A stretch of DNA of 64,000 bases from JADFQT01 sp965216025 (GCA_965216025.1 CBDCEX010000009.1:62001-126000), one strand, 5' to 3'. Numbered from the stretch's first letter, positions 8,799-17,657 are shown. Notes: generated from the letters alone by a model not told the origin. Numbers and translations: made by a program.

Positions 8799-10203
8799 AT
8801 TGGCTCAAAGCCGTTGGAAAAACGCTGGCATGGCCGGGGGAGTTGTGGCATACCAGGGAGGTGGACACTGAACTAGACCTGAACGCGGCGAGTCGCGAAA
8901 CTCTGCTGGAGATAATTGCCGGCCAGCGGGCAGTCATTTCCGATTTGCAAAGGCGGATTGGGGTTCTGGAATCCCGTCCCAACCGGCGCGGGTCGTCGGG
9001 GATGCCGGGTAATCAGCCGCACTCCAGCCGGCAAGCGCCGGAGAAAAAGGAGCCCAGAAAGCCGCGCCGCCATGGCTTCGCCCGCCAGCGCATGACTCCT
9101 ACCCAGCGGGTGGAGCATGCCGTGGCGGTCTGTCCCGACTGCGGGACTCACCTGAACGGCGGATGGGTACAGCGAACTCGGGAAGTCATTGAGCTACCGG
9201 TGGCTCCGGTAGAAGTGACCGAGCACGCCCTGGTAGCCCGCATCTGTCCGGTATGCCAGCGGCGCCGGCTGCCCAAAGAGGCCCTGCAGGGGGTGGTTCT
9301 GGGCCAGCAGCGCCTGGGGGTCAATCTGGTAAGCCTGATGGTGACCCTGCGGGAGGAGGGACGGTTGCCCATAAGAATCATCCAATGGTACCTGGAGACC
9401 GTCCATCAGTTGCACCTGAGTGTTGGTGCCATCGTCCAGGCCGTCCATGGAGTAGCCCGTCAGGCTGAGACGGCGGTGCGAGAGGTGCTCGAGCAAGTCC
9501 GCGCCAGTCCCGTGGTGCAGGGCGACGAAACCGGCTGGCGCCAGGACGGGAGCAACGGCTATGTTTGGACCTTCAGCACTCCCAGCGAACGATACTTCCT
9601 GCGTCGGGGTCGGGATAAGGGGGTGGTGGATGAGGTGCTGGATTCCTCCTTCAGCGGAGTGTTGGTCAGTGATTTCTACGCCGCCTATAACCACTACCCG
9701 GGCCTGAAGCAACGGTGCTGGGCTCATCTGCTGCGGGATATCCATGACCTGAAAGGGTTGTACCCAGAAGACGCTGGGCTGGCTCAGTGGGCCGAGGCGG
9801 TTCACCAGGTCTACACGGAGGCCAAGGCCGCGGTCCTTCCCCGAGCCCAGCCAGGCCATCGCACCCAGCTAATGCTGGAGGAGAAACTAATGGTCTTGGC
9901 GCGGCCTTTCCTTAAAGATCCCCTGGCGGTTCAGGCCAAGCTCTGCCGGCGCATGGAACGGTTCATCAAGGAACTGTTTGTCTTCGTGTCGGACCCAGCC
10001 GTGCCCTCAGACAACAACGCCGCCGAGCGGAGCCTGCGGCATCTGGTAACCAGTCGCAAGATCAGCGGCGGCACCCGCTCAGGGCAGGGCACCGACAGCA
10101 AGATGACCTTGGCATCCCTCTTTGGCACCTGGCGGGCTAGAGGTCTCAATCCCCTCCTGGAATGCCGCCGGTTGCTCGCTTCCCCTCAAATCTGAACACT
10201 TAC
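8773..10203 (+). mobile_element. IS66-family (ISBst12-like) element
   Basis: Inverted ends GTAACTGTTCAGACTTGA (8773-8790) and the complement of GTAAGTGTTCAGATTTGA (10186-10203) start with GTAA as is usual for IS66. There is a single transposase gene and no tnpA/tnpB accessory genes, as in the ISBst12 subgroup. The eight-base flanks (GTACGATG on the left, GTGAAGAC on the right) differ, so the target duplication is missing and flanking DNA has been lost. Confidence 0.8.
8861..10195 (+). CDS. IS66-family transposase (TnpC type)
   Basis: The frame is open from 8795, but the recognisable protein starts near the GTG at 8861 (MDTELDLNAASRETLLEII), giving about 444 residues. Domains in order: an N-terminal leucine-rich helix, a basic linker (EKKEPRKPRRHGF), a zinc-binding domain (CPDCGTHL near residue 90 and CPVCQRRRLP near 135), and the DDE_Tnp_IS66 core. 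The core has VVQGDETGWRQDG (Asp), VSDFYAAYNHY (Asp) and SDNNAAERSLR (Glu). All expected catalytic residues are present and there is no frameshift, so this is one of the few transposases here that may be functional. The choice of GTG start is by homology reading, as no clear ribosome binding site stands out. Confidence 0.85.
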   Translation: MDTELDLNAASRETLLEIIAGQRAVISDLQRRIGVLESRPNRRGSSGMPGNQPHSSRQAPEKKEPRKPRRHGFARQRMTPTQRVEHAVAVCPDCGTHLNGGWVQRTREVIELPVAPVEVTEHALVARICPVCQRRRLPKEALQGVVLGQQRLGVNLVSLMVTLREEGRLPIRIIQWYLETVHQLHLSVGAIVQAVHGVARQAETAVREVLEQVRASPVVQGDETGWRQDGSNGYVWTFSTPSERYFLRRGRDKGVVDEVLDSSFSGVLVSDFYAAYNHYPGLKQRCWAHLLRDIHDLKGLYPEDAGLAQWAEAVHQVYTEAKAAVLPRAQPGHRTQLMLEEKLMVLARPFLKDPLAVQAKLCRRMERFIKELFVFVSDPAVPSDNNAAERSLRHLVTSRKISGGTRSGQGTDSKMTLASLFGTWRARGLNPLLECRRLLASPQI

Positions 10204-10707
10204 GTGAAGACAGGCCATAAGGACGATCTCCGCGGCCGCTCGCGCGTCTTCAACGGCATCGTGGTGGCGGAAAGAGATCCCCAGGTCTGCGGCGACATTG
10301 GCCAGGTTCCAACCCCGCCGGCGATACCGTTCGGGCCAGGCGCGGCGGGCAATCTGCCCGCTGTCCAGCCACTGCACCCTCAGTGGCCTGAGACCGTAGC
10401 GGCGCATCGCCCCGTCGAGGGCGGACCGGTCAAAGCCAGTATGGCTGACGAGGGGTGTTCCCTCCAGCAGGCAGCGGAGTTCTGCATCCAGGCGGGGGAG
10501 GGCGGGGCAGCCCCTGACGTTCTGAGGTCCGATGCCGTGCAGCCGGACGTTGAAGGTCCTGAAGGGTTCCTGGGGGTCCACGGTGAAGGATCGGGAGGTT
10601 GCAATACGGCCGATTCTGACCTGAACGATTCCTATCTGGCAGATGCTGTAGGGACGTTCATTGGCCGTTTCGACGTCGATGGCGTTGAAGGTCAAGTTTC
10701 CCGTCAT
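10186..10707 (-). CDS. DEDDh 3'-5' exonuclease (DnaQ-like), divergent from cas3
   Basis: From ATG 10707 the 173-residue product has all four acidic residues and the His of DEDDh exonucleases: Asp11 and Glu13 in NAIDVETAN, Asp93 in SHTGFDRSAL, and His149 with Asp154 in RHHDAVEDA. It is a bare exonuclease domain like those in DNA polymerase III epsilon. The last residues (HVSVQI) are encoded by the right end of the IS66-type element, so the native C-terminus has been replaced or trimmed, though the catalytic core is complete. It is transcribed away from cas3 across a 125-bp intergenic region. DnaQ-type exonucleases are known to trim prespacers in type I-E adaptation and are fused to Cas2 in some lineages, so a role in spacer processing is a reasonable inference but unproven. 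Confidence 0.8.
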   Translation of the reverse strand: MTGNLTFNAIDVETANERPYSICQIGIVQVRIGRIATSRSFTVDPQEPFRTFNVRLHGIGPQNVRGCPALPRLDAELRCLLEGTPLVSHTGFDRSALDGAMRRYGLRPLRVQWLDSGQIARRAWPERYRRRGWNLANVAADLGISFRHHDAVEDARAAAEIVLMACLHVSVQI

Positions 10708-10735
10708 TGCTTCCTCGGCCGCTGCCGGCATCCCG

Positions 10736-10766
10736 TTGACAGATGGATGCCAGTGTTGCCTAGAAT
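10736..10766 (+). promoter_or_regulatory. Predicted promoter of the cas operon
   Basis: TTGACA at 10736-10741 and TAGAAT at 10761-10766 are separated by 19 bp. They lie about 70 bp before the cas3 start, in the intergenic region shared with the divergent exonuclease. The long spacer makes it a moderate-quality match. Confidence 0.45.
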
Positions 10767-10832
10767 GGCGCCAACTGCAACTCCCCTCACCACCGGAGGA
10801 AGAATTTGCGGGGCTGAGAAGGATGGACGGAG

Positions 10833-13547
10833 ATGACAACTGCCGTAGGACGCGATGGCTTTCCTGCCTACACCCTCCACCAGTGGGCGAAATCGGATCG
10901 CAGCGAGCCGGGCCGGATCCACCTGCTGGAACACCACCTGGCCGATGTCGGCGCGTGCTTCGAAGCGTTGTTGGGACAACCCACCATCCGCAAGCGGCTG
11001 GCCAGAACCGGAGGGCGGGAGGACCTGGACCGGGCAACGGTCTCCCGTCTGTCGGTTCTGGCCGCGCTCCACGACATCGGCAAGGTGAACATGGGGTTCC
11101 AGACGCAGATCTGGCGGCCTGAGGATTTGCCCGGAGGGCGCGTTCCGGCATCCTTCCGAAGGGTCGGCCACACCAGGGACACGGTGCCGGTTCTCGACGA
11201 AAACGGAGACACCGAAACATCGGGATGGTTCTTCCCAGCACTGGGCTTCGACGAGATGCTGGCATGGGATGACCGGGACGGGTTGACCGCCTGCGGCATG
11301 TTCGTCGCCACCTTATCCCACCACGGCCTTCCCCTGAGTCTGGAGGACACCCTGCCTGCCAATTCAGCGGTGTGGCGCAATTTCGGGGGGCTGGACCCGC
11401 AGGAGTGCGTCGGGCGGATTGCAGGCCTGGTGCGGGAATGGTTCCCGGATGCCTTTGGCGGCAACGGGGAGGCTCTGCCTCCTCAACCCGCCTTCCAGCA
11501 CATGTTCCTCGGGCTCTGCACATTGGCCGACTGGATTGGGTCTGACGAAGGGTGGTTCGAGTACCGGGGAGTGCCGGAGGACGGCTATATGGCCCACGCG
11601 AGGCGGCAGGCCCGGAGGGCGGTTGAAGCTATCGGCCTGGACATCACGGAGCAGCGGGTCCTGCTCGGCGGCATGTCGACCAGGACCGGTTTTGCCGACC
11701 TGTTCGATGTCCCCGGCGGTGCGCCCAACGCCATACAGCGGCGGGCGGCCCTGGAAACGCCGTTGGACGAACCGCTGGTGATCATCGAGTCGGAGACCGG
11801 ATCGGGCAAGACGGAAGCCGCGCTGTGGCGGTTTGCCAGGATGTACGAGGCGGGACTGGTGGACGGGCTGTACTTTGCGCTGCCCACCCGCTCCGCGGCC
11901 AGCCAGCTTCACGCCCGGGTGAACCGTTTCATCGCCAGGATGTTCCCCGAGGAGCAGCGTCCCGAGCCCGTCCTGGCGGTGCCAGGGTATCTCAAGGCCG
12001 GAGATTTCACCGGCAAGCACCTGGGGCACTACGAGGTGTGGTGGGAGGACCAATCGTCGGGGGGCACGCCGGGGAGACGATGGGCTGCCGAGGACGCCAA
12101 GCGGTTCCTGGCCGCCCAGATTGCCGTGGGGACGGTGGACCAGGCCATGATGGGAGCGCTAAAGGTGCGGCACGCCCACATGCGGGCCGCCTGCCTGGCC
12201 CGCAACCTGCTGGTGGTGGACGAGGTCCACGCGTCAGACACCTATATGCGGGTGATTATCGAGAACCTGCTGGAGGCGCACCTTGGCGCCGGCGGGTATG
12301 CCCTGCTCATGTCGGCCACCCTGGGGTCCCACGCGCGGCGCAGCCTGCTGTCGGCCGGCCGTTCCCGGTTCGGCGCCGGCTCCTCCATCACCACCGCGGA
12401 AGCTGAAGCAGTCCCGTATCCGGCGGTGATCACCCCGGGGCAGGAAGGTGAAGCGGTATGGGAGGCCGGCGGGAATGCGCGGGAGAAGCGGGTAATCGTG
12501 GAAGCGGCGGGAACGATGGCGGACTTTTCGGAGACGGCCCGGCGGGCGCTGGAAGCGGCGCGCCAGGGGGCCAAGGTGCTGGTGGTTCGGAACACGGTGG
12601 GATTCGCCATCCAGACCCAGCAGGCCTTGGAGGATGCTGCTGGCCCCGCTGAGCACCAACTCCTGTTTTCCTGCGGTGGCGTTGGCACCCTGCACCACGG
12701 CAGGTTCGCCGCCGAGGACCGGAACCTGCTGGATGCGGCGGTGGAGGAGCAGGTCGGGCGGAATCGGGAAGGCGGAGGCCGAGTTGTGATCGGCACGCAG
12801 ACCCTGGAGCAGTCGTTGGACATCGACGCCGACCTCCTCATCACTGACCTGTGCCCCATGGACGTGCTGCTGCAGCGCATCGGGCGGCTGCAGCGCCACG
12901 AGCGTCCCGAGGGCCGTCCCGCAGGATTCGAGAGAGCTGTCTGCCATGTGCTGCTGCCGGACGGGGATGACCTGTCCCCGCTGCTGAAGCGGGGCTCAAA
13001 CCGCAACGGGCTGGGACCCGGGGGCTACGTGTACGAGGACCTGCGCATCCTGGAGGCGACCCGCCGGCTGGTGGCGGAACATGCGGAGAAGGGTGATCCC
13101 TGGATAATACCGGGGATGAACCGCATGCTGGTGGAACGGGCCACCCATCCCGACGCGCTGCAGACCCTGGTGGACGAACTCGGCGATGACTGGATCGTTC
13201 ACGGCCATGACATCACCGGCGTGCGGCTGGCGGAGGGTCTGACTGCCCGCGACGCGGTCATCCGCCGGGATGTGTCCTTCCTGGACCGGGAGGTGGCCTT
13301 CGGGAGCAACGAAGAGCGCATTCGCACCCGGCTGGGCGACGAGGGAGTGGTGGTGACCTTCGAGCGGCTGCCGGTCAGTCCCTTCGACCCCGGGTTGGAA
13401 ATCGGCCGAATCTCCATCCCGCACCACATGTCCCGGGGGTTGGACCCGCAGGACGCGGTTGCTCCCACCGCAACGGGTGGCGGTTTTGAGTTCTCCGTCG
13501 GCGAAGCCCGCTTCCGCTACGACAAGCTGGGGCTGCGCCGGGTCTAG
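10833..13547 (+). CDS. cas3: CRISPR-associated helicase-nuclease Cas3 (type I-E)
   Basis: The 904-residue protein fuses an HD nuclease and a superfamily 2 helicase. The HD motif LAALHDIGKVNMG is near residue 80. Helicase motifs follow in order: ESETGSGKTEAA (Walker A, near 318), LLVVDEVHASD (DEVH box, near 462), LLMSATLG, and LLQRIGRLQRH near the end of the second RecA lobe. A C-terminal Cas3-type domain completes the usual length for I-E. Cas3 is recruited by Cascade after R-loop formation and degrades the non-target strand from 3' to 5'. AAGGA nine bases upstream supports ATG 10833. It is first in the cas operon and separated from cse1 by a toxin-antitoxin pair. It is intact. Confidence 0.95.
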   Translation: MTTAVGRDGFPAYTLHQWAKSDRSEPGRIHLLEHHLADVGACFEALLGQPTIRKRLARTGGREDLDRATVSRLSVLAALHDIGKVNMGFQTQIWRPEDLPGGRVPASFRRVGHTRDTVPVLDENGDTETSGWFFPALGFDEMLAWDDRDGLTACGMFVATLSHHGLPLSLEDTLPANSAVWRNFGGLDPQECVGRIAGLVREWFPDAFGGNGEALPPQPAFQHMFLGLCTLADWIGSDEGWFEYRGVPEDGYMAHARRQARRAVEAIGLDITEQRVLLGGMSTRTGFADLFDVPGGAPNAIQRRAALETPLDEPLVIIESETGSGKTEAALWRFARMYEAGLVDGLYFALPTRSAASQLHARVNRFIARMFPEEQRPEPVLAVPGYLKAGDFTGKHLGHYEVWWEDQSSGGTPGRRWAAEDAKRFLAAQIAVGTVDQAMMGALKVRHAHMRAACLARNLLVVDEVHASDTYMRVIIENLLEAHLGAGGYALLMSATLGSHARRSLLSAGRSRFGAGSSITTAEAEAVPYPAVITPGQEGEAVWEAGGNAREKRVIVEAAGTMADFSETARRALEAARQGAKVLVVRNTVGFAIQTQQALEDAAGPAEHQLLFSCGGVGTLHHGRFAAEDRNLLDAAVEEQVGRNREGGGRVVIGTQTLEQSLDIDADLLITDLCPMDVLLQRIGRLQRHERPEGRPAGFERAVCHVLLPDGDDLSPLLKRGSNRNGLGPGGYVYEDLRILEATRRLVAEHAEKGDPWIIPGMNRMLVERATHPDALQTLVDELGDDWIVHGHDITGVRLAEGLTARDAVIRRDVSFLDREVAFGSNEERIRTRLGDEGVVVTFERLPVSPFDPGLEIGRISIPHHMSRGLDPQDAVAPTATGGGFEFSVGEARFRYDKLGLRRV

Positions 13548-13563
13548 TGGTTTTCCAAAGAGG

Positions 13564-13594
13564 TTAACCGTGATCCCAGAGACCTCGTTATAAT
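13564..13594 (+). promoter_or_regulatory. Predicted promoter of the toxin-antitoxin pair
   Basis: TATAAT at 13589-13594 with TTAACC at 13564-13569 (19-bp spacing) lies between the cas3 stop and the antitoxin start. It suggests that the pair, and perhaps the downstream cas genes, have their own transcription start. Confidence 0.45.
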
Positions 13595-13650
13595 GTTTAT
13601 TGAAGTCAACTGGCTCATGATAATGTCAGTGAGAAGCAGGAGGTCATCTG

Positions 13651-13872
13651 ATGACCCAAATAACCGCGCGGGTGCCGGAAGAACTCGCGGCGGCCCTGGA
13701 TGCGGCCGCCGCTGTGCTCAAGCGGAGCCGGGCCGATGTGATCCGCCAAGCCCTGGAACGGTACCTGGAAGATTTCGACGACCTTTCCGTGGCGGTGGAG
13801 CGGATGAGGAATCCCTCCGATCCGGTCCTGGACTGGGATGAGGTCAGGCGTGAGCTACTCGGTTCGGATTAA
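13651..13872 (+). CDS. Ribbon-helix-helix antitoxin (CopG/RelB-like)
   Basis: A 73-residue protein starting at ATG 13651 behind a clean AGGAGG at seven bases. Residues 1-45 (MTQITARVPEELAAALDAAA then SRADVIRQALERYL) form a ribbon-helix-helix DNA-binding domain. The acidic C-terminus (VERMRNPSDPVLDWDEVRRE) is the typical toxin-wrapping tail of such antitoxins. Its last codons overlap the toxin gene by 23 bases, the usual antitoxin-first coupling. It should repress its own promoter and neutralise a RelE/ParE toxin. It is intact although its partner is not. Confidence 0.85.
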   Translation: MTQITARVPEELAAALDAAAAVLKRSRADVIRQALERYLEDFDDLSVAVERMRNPSDPVLDWDEVRRELLGSD

Positions 13873-14167
13873 GGCCAGCGCGGCCAAGGAACTGGAGCGC
13901 ATACCGGGGCCGGAGCGGCTTCGCATCATCGCCGCTATCAACGGGCTTGGCGAGCAGCCGTTGGTTGGCGCACCGCTGAAAGGCGGACTGCGGGGACTAC
14001 GCCGTCAACGGGTCGGGGACTACCGCATTGTGTACGAACTGTTGGATGCCGAACTTGTCGTGCTGGTGGTCAGGGTGGCCACCGGCGCGATGCCTACCGC
14101 GGAGCGTAGAAAAACTCCTGCATTCCCGGATGCCGGGATGCCCGGCCCGGTATCCGGTGAAGGTTAG
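13850..14167 (+). pseudogene. RelE/ParE-type toxin, C-terminus frameshifted
   Basis: From GTG 13850 the product starts with the RelE/ParE fold (YSVRIKASAAKELERIP, then GLRGLRRQRVGDYRIVYEL). Near 14075-14080 the sequence reads VVRVATGAMPTAERR. In the next frame it reads GHRRDAYRGA followed by a stop at 14107-14109, which is the standard C-terminal motif and length (about 86 residues) of this toxin family. One missing G in the GTGGCC stretch therefore replaces the catalytic HRR..Y tail with an unrelated 30-residue extension. The toxin is very likely inactive. Its position between cas3 and cse1 is unusual. A short real variant cannot be excluded but is unlikely given the perfect motif in the other frame. 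Confidence 0.75.
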
Positions 14168-14289
14168 CCCCGAACAATCCCCGACGGCTGTTTACTGACA
14201 GTTCCCTGTTACTGAAGCGCAGAATGTGTGCTTACGATGAAGACCTTCCGCCCTTCGACTCGGCCCAAAGGAGTCTGAGGAAAAACACG

Positions 14290-15864
14290 ATGTTGAACAT
14301 TCTGACTGAGCCTGTAATCCGTTTAGACCTGTCTGGCGGTGTACGGAAAGATGCGAACCTGCCCGAGGTTTTCGCCGCCCTGGTGAGCGACAAAGTAGTT
14401 TCCTTCCCCGCACTGCGTCCGCACCAGCGTCACGCGTGGCACGCCTTCCTGGTCCAGTTGGGGGCGATGGCCATGCACCGGGCAGGTGGGGCCGACCTGC
14501 CGGATATTGCCGATGAGTGGGCGAAGTTGATCCGAGGGCTAACCCCCGATTTCCCGGAAGACGAGCCGTGGCAGTTGGTGGTGGAGGACATCACCAAGCC
14601 CGCCTTCATGCAGGCGCCCGCTTCGTCCAAAGAGAAGGAGAAGGACTTCAAGGCGGTGGCCGCCACTCCTGACGAACTGGACATCTTGGTCACGTCCAAG
14701 AACCATGACTTGAAGTCTTCAGTAGCATCCCGCGCCGTGCCCGGCGACTGGCTGTTCGCCCTGGTGACGCTGCAGACTATGGAGGGTTTCGGCGGAGCGG
14801 GGAACTACGGGGTTTCCCGGATGAACGGCGGCTTCGGGAGCCGTCCAGCCTTCACTCTGGCTCCGGTGGAGGGGTTGGGCGCCCACCTTCGGATGGACAT
14901 CGTGACCCTGCTGGACCAGATGGGCTCTCTCGCCAGGGAATTCCCCATGCGTCCCGGGGGAATAGGGCTGGTGTGGACGGTGCCCTGGGACGGAGCGCGG
15001 GTGGAGGAGCTCCTGCTGGAGCGGCTGCATCCTTTTTATATCGAGGTGTGCCGACGCATCCGGCTGCGTCCTGGTCCCGAGGGGAACCTGGCGGCGGTCC
15101 GCACGAGCTCCAAGGCTGCCCGCATCGAGGCCAGGAATCTGAACGGGCGCACCGGAGACCCCTGGACACCCGTCAACACCAAGGACGGCAAGTCCCTCAC
15201 GCTGGCATCCGGAGGTTTCAGATACGACCGGGTGGTTGACTATTTTTCGGCCGGCGACTGGAAACTGCCCGTCCTGTGGAACACGTCCCGCTCCGCCGGA
15301 GCCAACACCGGCAGGACGCAGCTGGTTGCGCGGGCCATGGTGCGGGGCCAGGGCCAGACCGCGGGCTACCACGAGCGGGTCATCCCCCTGAGGCCCAGGA
15401 CGGTCCGGGCTTTTGGCGCCAGCGGCGGCGCAGCTGACCTGGAGACCATTGCCCGGGGCCGGATCGCAAAGGTCCGAATCGTCCAACGCATCCTCAGTCA
15501 TGCCATCCAGGTGTTTCTGGCCCGAGGGGAGGAGTCCGACCTCCCTCCGGAGGGCCGTCGGCTGGCCAGGCTGTGGCTGGACCAACTGGACAAGATCGTC
15601 GACGCCCGGTTTTTCGAGGATCTGCAGGACGAGTTCGACCTTCCCGACCAGGCACAGCGCAGGGAGAAGAACCTGGAGTGGCAGCGGTGGCTGGCAGAGC
15701 AGGCTCGGCAAACGCTGCACAGCGCCATGGACTCCCTGCCCTGTCCGGCCATTCACCGATACCGGGCCCGGGTGCGAGCCGAGGGGCTCTTCGAGGGCCG
15801 CATCCGGGGGAACGCCGGCCTGCCGGAGATTCGAGACCGCCGCGGCGAGGGAGTGACAGAATGA
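14290..15864 (+). CDS. casA: Cascade large subunit Cse1 (Cas8e, CasA)
   Basis: Starting at ATG 14290 gives MLNILTEPVIRLDLSGG, the usual Cse1 opening (N-L-L-T-E-P-W-I). An in-frame ATG at 14224 would add a 22-residue tail with no family resemblance. The 524-residue product has the expected length. It includes LRPHQRHAWHAFLVQLGAMA (the conserved helical core) and a C-terminal helical bundle from about residue 400. In Cascade this subunit recognises the PAM and recruits Cas3. The stop overlaps the start of cse2 in ATGA, indicating translational coupling. It is intact. Assignment rests on gene order plus the N-terminal motif. Confidence 0.9.
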   Translation: MLNILTEPVIRLDLSGGVRKDANLPEVFAALVSDKVVSFPALRPHQRHAWHAFLVQLGAMAMHRAGGADLPDIADEWAKLIRGLTPDFPEDEPWQLVVEDITKPAFMQAPASSKEKEKDFKAVAATPDELDILVTSKNHDLKSSVASRAVPGDWLFALVTLQTMEGFGGAGNYGVSRMNGGFGSRPAFTLAPVEGLGAHLRMDIVTLLDQMGSLAREFPMRPGGIGLVWTVPWDGARVEELLLERLHPFYIEVCRRIRLRPGPEGNLAAVRTSSKAARIEARNLNGRTGDPWTPVNTKDGKSLTLASGGFRYDRVVDYFSAGDWKLPVLWNTSRSAGANTGRTQLVARAMVRGQGQTAGYHERVIPLRPRTVRAFGASGGAADLETIARGRIAKVRIVQRILSHAIQVFLARGEESDLPPEGRRLARLWLDQLDKIVDARFFEDLQDEFDLPDQAQRREKNLEWQRWLAEQARQTLHSAMDSLPCPAIHRYRARVRAEGLFEGRIRGNAGLPEIRDRRGEGVTE

Positions 15865-16445
15865 CGACAACCGAAATCGCCAGGACTTCCAGCACCGGCA
15901 CTTCGCTGGCGGGAAACGCGGTGGTGTTCGCGGGACTCATGGCATCGGAGAACTTCGGACGGGGGGACTTGGCCCAACTGCGCCGCATGAACCCCGACGT
16001 TCCCGACGCCGCGGCGTTCTGGCGTCTGATGGCCCGGCAGGACCTGTTCCGGGGCCCTGAACTGGAAGCCAAGTGGGCGCTCATCATCCACGGGATCGCG
16101 TTGATGGCTCCCACCAACCGGGTTGAGGGGGACAACCGGTCCGCCCACGACGGATACAACCCGGTGGGCCGTGCCCTGTTCCTGGGGAACGATGCACAAC
16201 GGGACCAGGGATTTTACAGCGAGATCCGTTTCAACCGCCTGCTGACGGCGCGGGGGCCGATGCTGAGGATACTGCTGGCGCGGATGTTCCGCATGATGGG
16301 GGCGGCGGGGGTGTCCTTCAACTGGCGGGAGATGGCGTCCTTCGTTCTCAACGAAGGGTACGACGATAAAGCTGCCGAGCAGTCTCGCCGCCGCATTGCC
16401 CGGGACTACTACCAAGCGGAGCGGCGGAACAACCCCGCGTCCTGA
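15861..16445 (+). CDS. casB: Cascade small subunit Cse2 (CasB)
   Basis: ATG 15861 overlaps the cse1 stop in ATGA. The 194-residue product has the features of Cse2: an N-terminal LARLRR-like helix (RGDLAQLRRMNPD), a long central helix region, RFNRLLTARGPMLRILLARMFR, and a C-terminal NWREMASFVLNEG. Two copies of this subunit normally form the belly of Cascade and stabilise the R-loop. The frame is open much further upstream inside cse1, but that is overlap and not a longer protein. Confidence 0.9.
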   Translation: MTTTEIARTSSTGTSLAGNAVVFAGLMASENFGRGDLAQLRRMNPDVPDAAAFWRLMARQDLFRGPELEAKWALIIHGIALMAPTNRVEGDNRSAHDGYNPVGRALFLGNDAQRDQGFYSEIRFNRLLTARGPMLRILLARMFRMMGAAGVSFNWREMASFVLNEGYDDKAAEQSRRRIARDYYQAERRNNPAS

Positions 16446-16478
16446 AAATAACCGATACTTGCTGCGAGGAGATTTGCC

Positions 16479-17657
16479 ATGCCCACCCCAAGATTCCTGC
16501 AGATTCACACCCTGCACTCCTATCCGGCCGCTCTGCTGAACCGGGACGACAGCGGGTTGGCCAAGCGGATGCCCTTCGGCGGAGCGGTCCGCACCCGCAT
16601 ATCGTCCCAGTGCCTCAAACGTCACTGGCGGGTGGCCCAGGATGAGTTTTCGCTGCACGGCATCGACGGCAGCACGTCGGCCCTGCGCTCCCGGAACATC
16701 GTCGAACGTAAGGTTATCCAAGCGCTGAAGGATGCTGGCAATTACGGCGAAGACGTGCTTGACGCGGTGGGTGAGGCCTTCAACCGGGGCGTCTACGGGA
16801 GCAGCGGCACTACGGAGCGAGGACGCCAACCGCTACTCCTCGGCCTCCCCGAGGTAGAACACCTGCGGGAGCGGGCCACCGCCATCTGCGACGAACACTC
16901 CGGCGATGCCAAGGCCGCCGGCGCCGCCGCCACCGCCCTTTTCAACGCCCGACGCGGCCAGGGCAACAACTTCCGCGCCCTCCTGGATGGAGCCCGTCTG
17001 CCCGCCGGCCTGGAGGGAGCGCTGTTCGGCCGAATGGTTACTTCCGATCCCGGGGCCAACATCGAGGCGGCGATACACGTGGCCCACGCTTTGACCGTCC
17101 ATGGTGAGGAGAGCGAGAGCGACTATTTCTCGGTGGTGGACGACCTGCAGCGGGATGACGAGGACGCCGGAGCCGCCCACATCGGAGACATGGAGCTGAC
17201 CGCCGGGCTGTTCTACGGCTACGTCGTAGTCGACGTGCCGTCGCTGGTTTCCAACCTGGAAGGATGCCCCGCCGATGAATGGCAGACGGCCGACCGTGCC
17301 CTGGGCGCGAAGGTGGTTGAAAACCTGCTGCATCTGATAGCGACGGTTACTCCGGGGGCCAAGCTCGGGTCCACCGCGCCCTACGCCTGCGCCGACCTGA
17401 TGCTGGTTGAGGCTGGGAGCCGGCAGCCCCGGTCCCTGGCCAACGCGTACCGGGATCCGGCGAGGCCGCTGGTGGAGGATGCCACCGCCCGGCTGTCGGG
17501 GTACCTGGGCAAGCTGGACGGGGCATACGGCTGCAACGAGGGCCGCCGGGTGATGTCGGTGGAGGAATGTGACATCCCGGGCGCGGAGCATTTGTGCCTG
17601 GATGACCTGGCGGCGTGGGCGTCCCGAGTGGTCGCGAACGGGGAAGTGGGGCCGTAA
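16479..17657 (+). CDS. casC: Cascade backbone subunit Cas7e (Cse4, CasC)
   Basis: The 392-residue protein begins FLQIHTLHSYPAALLNRDD, followed by GLAKRMPFGGAVRTRISSQC LKRHWR (Cas7e consensus for the RNA-binding palm). Further on are GVYGSSG and GANIEAAIHVAHALTVH, also typical. Six copies form the crRNA-coating backbone. GAGGAG about eight bases upstream supports ATG 16479. The stop overlaps the cas5e start in TAATG. The gene is intact and of normal length. Confidence 0.93.
   Translation: MPTPRFLQIHTLHSYPAALLNRDDSGLAKRMPFGGAVRTRISSQCLKRHWRVAQDEFSLHGIDGSTSALRSRNIVERKVIQALKDAGNYGEDVLDAVGEAFNRGVYGSSGTTERGRQPLLLGLPEVEHLRERATAICDEHSGDAKAAGAAATALFNARRGQGNNFRALLDGARLPAGLEGALFGRMVTSDPGANIEAAIHVAHALTVHGEESESDYFSVVDDLQRDDEDAGAAHIGDMELTAGLFYGYVVVDVPSLVSNLEGCPADEWQTADRALGAKVVENLLHLIATVTPGAKLGSTAPYACADLMLVEAGSRQPRSLANAYRDPARPLVEDATARLSGYLGKLDGAYGCNEGRRVMSVEECDIPGAEHLCLDDLAAWASRVVANGEVGP

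Noticed and set aside
14719..16829. Minus-strand open frames of 350-380 codons opposite cse1, cse2 and cas7e
   Set aside because: They overlap well-supported cas genes fully and show no family resemblance.
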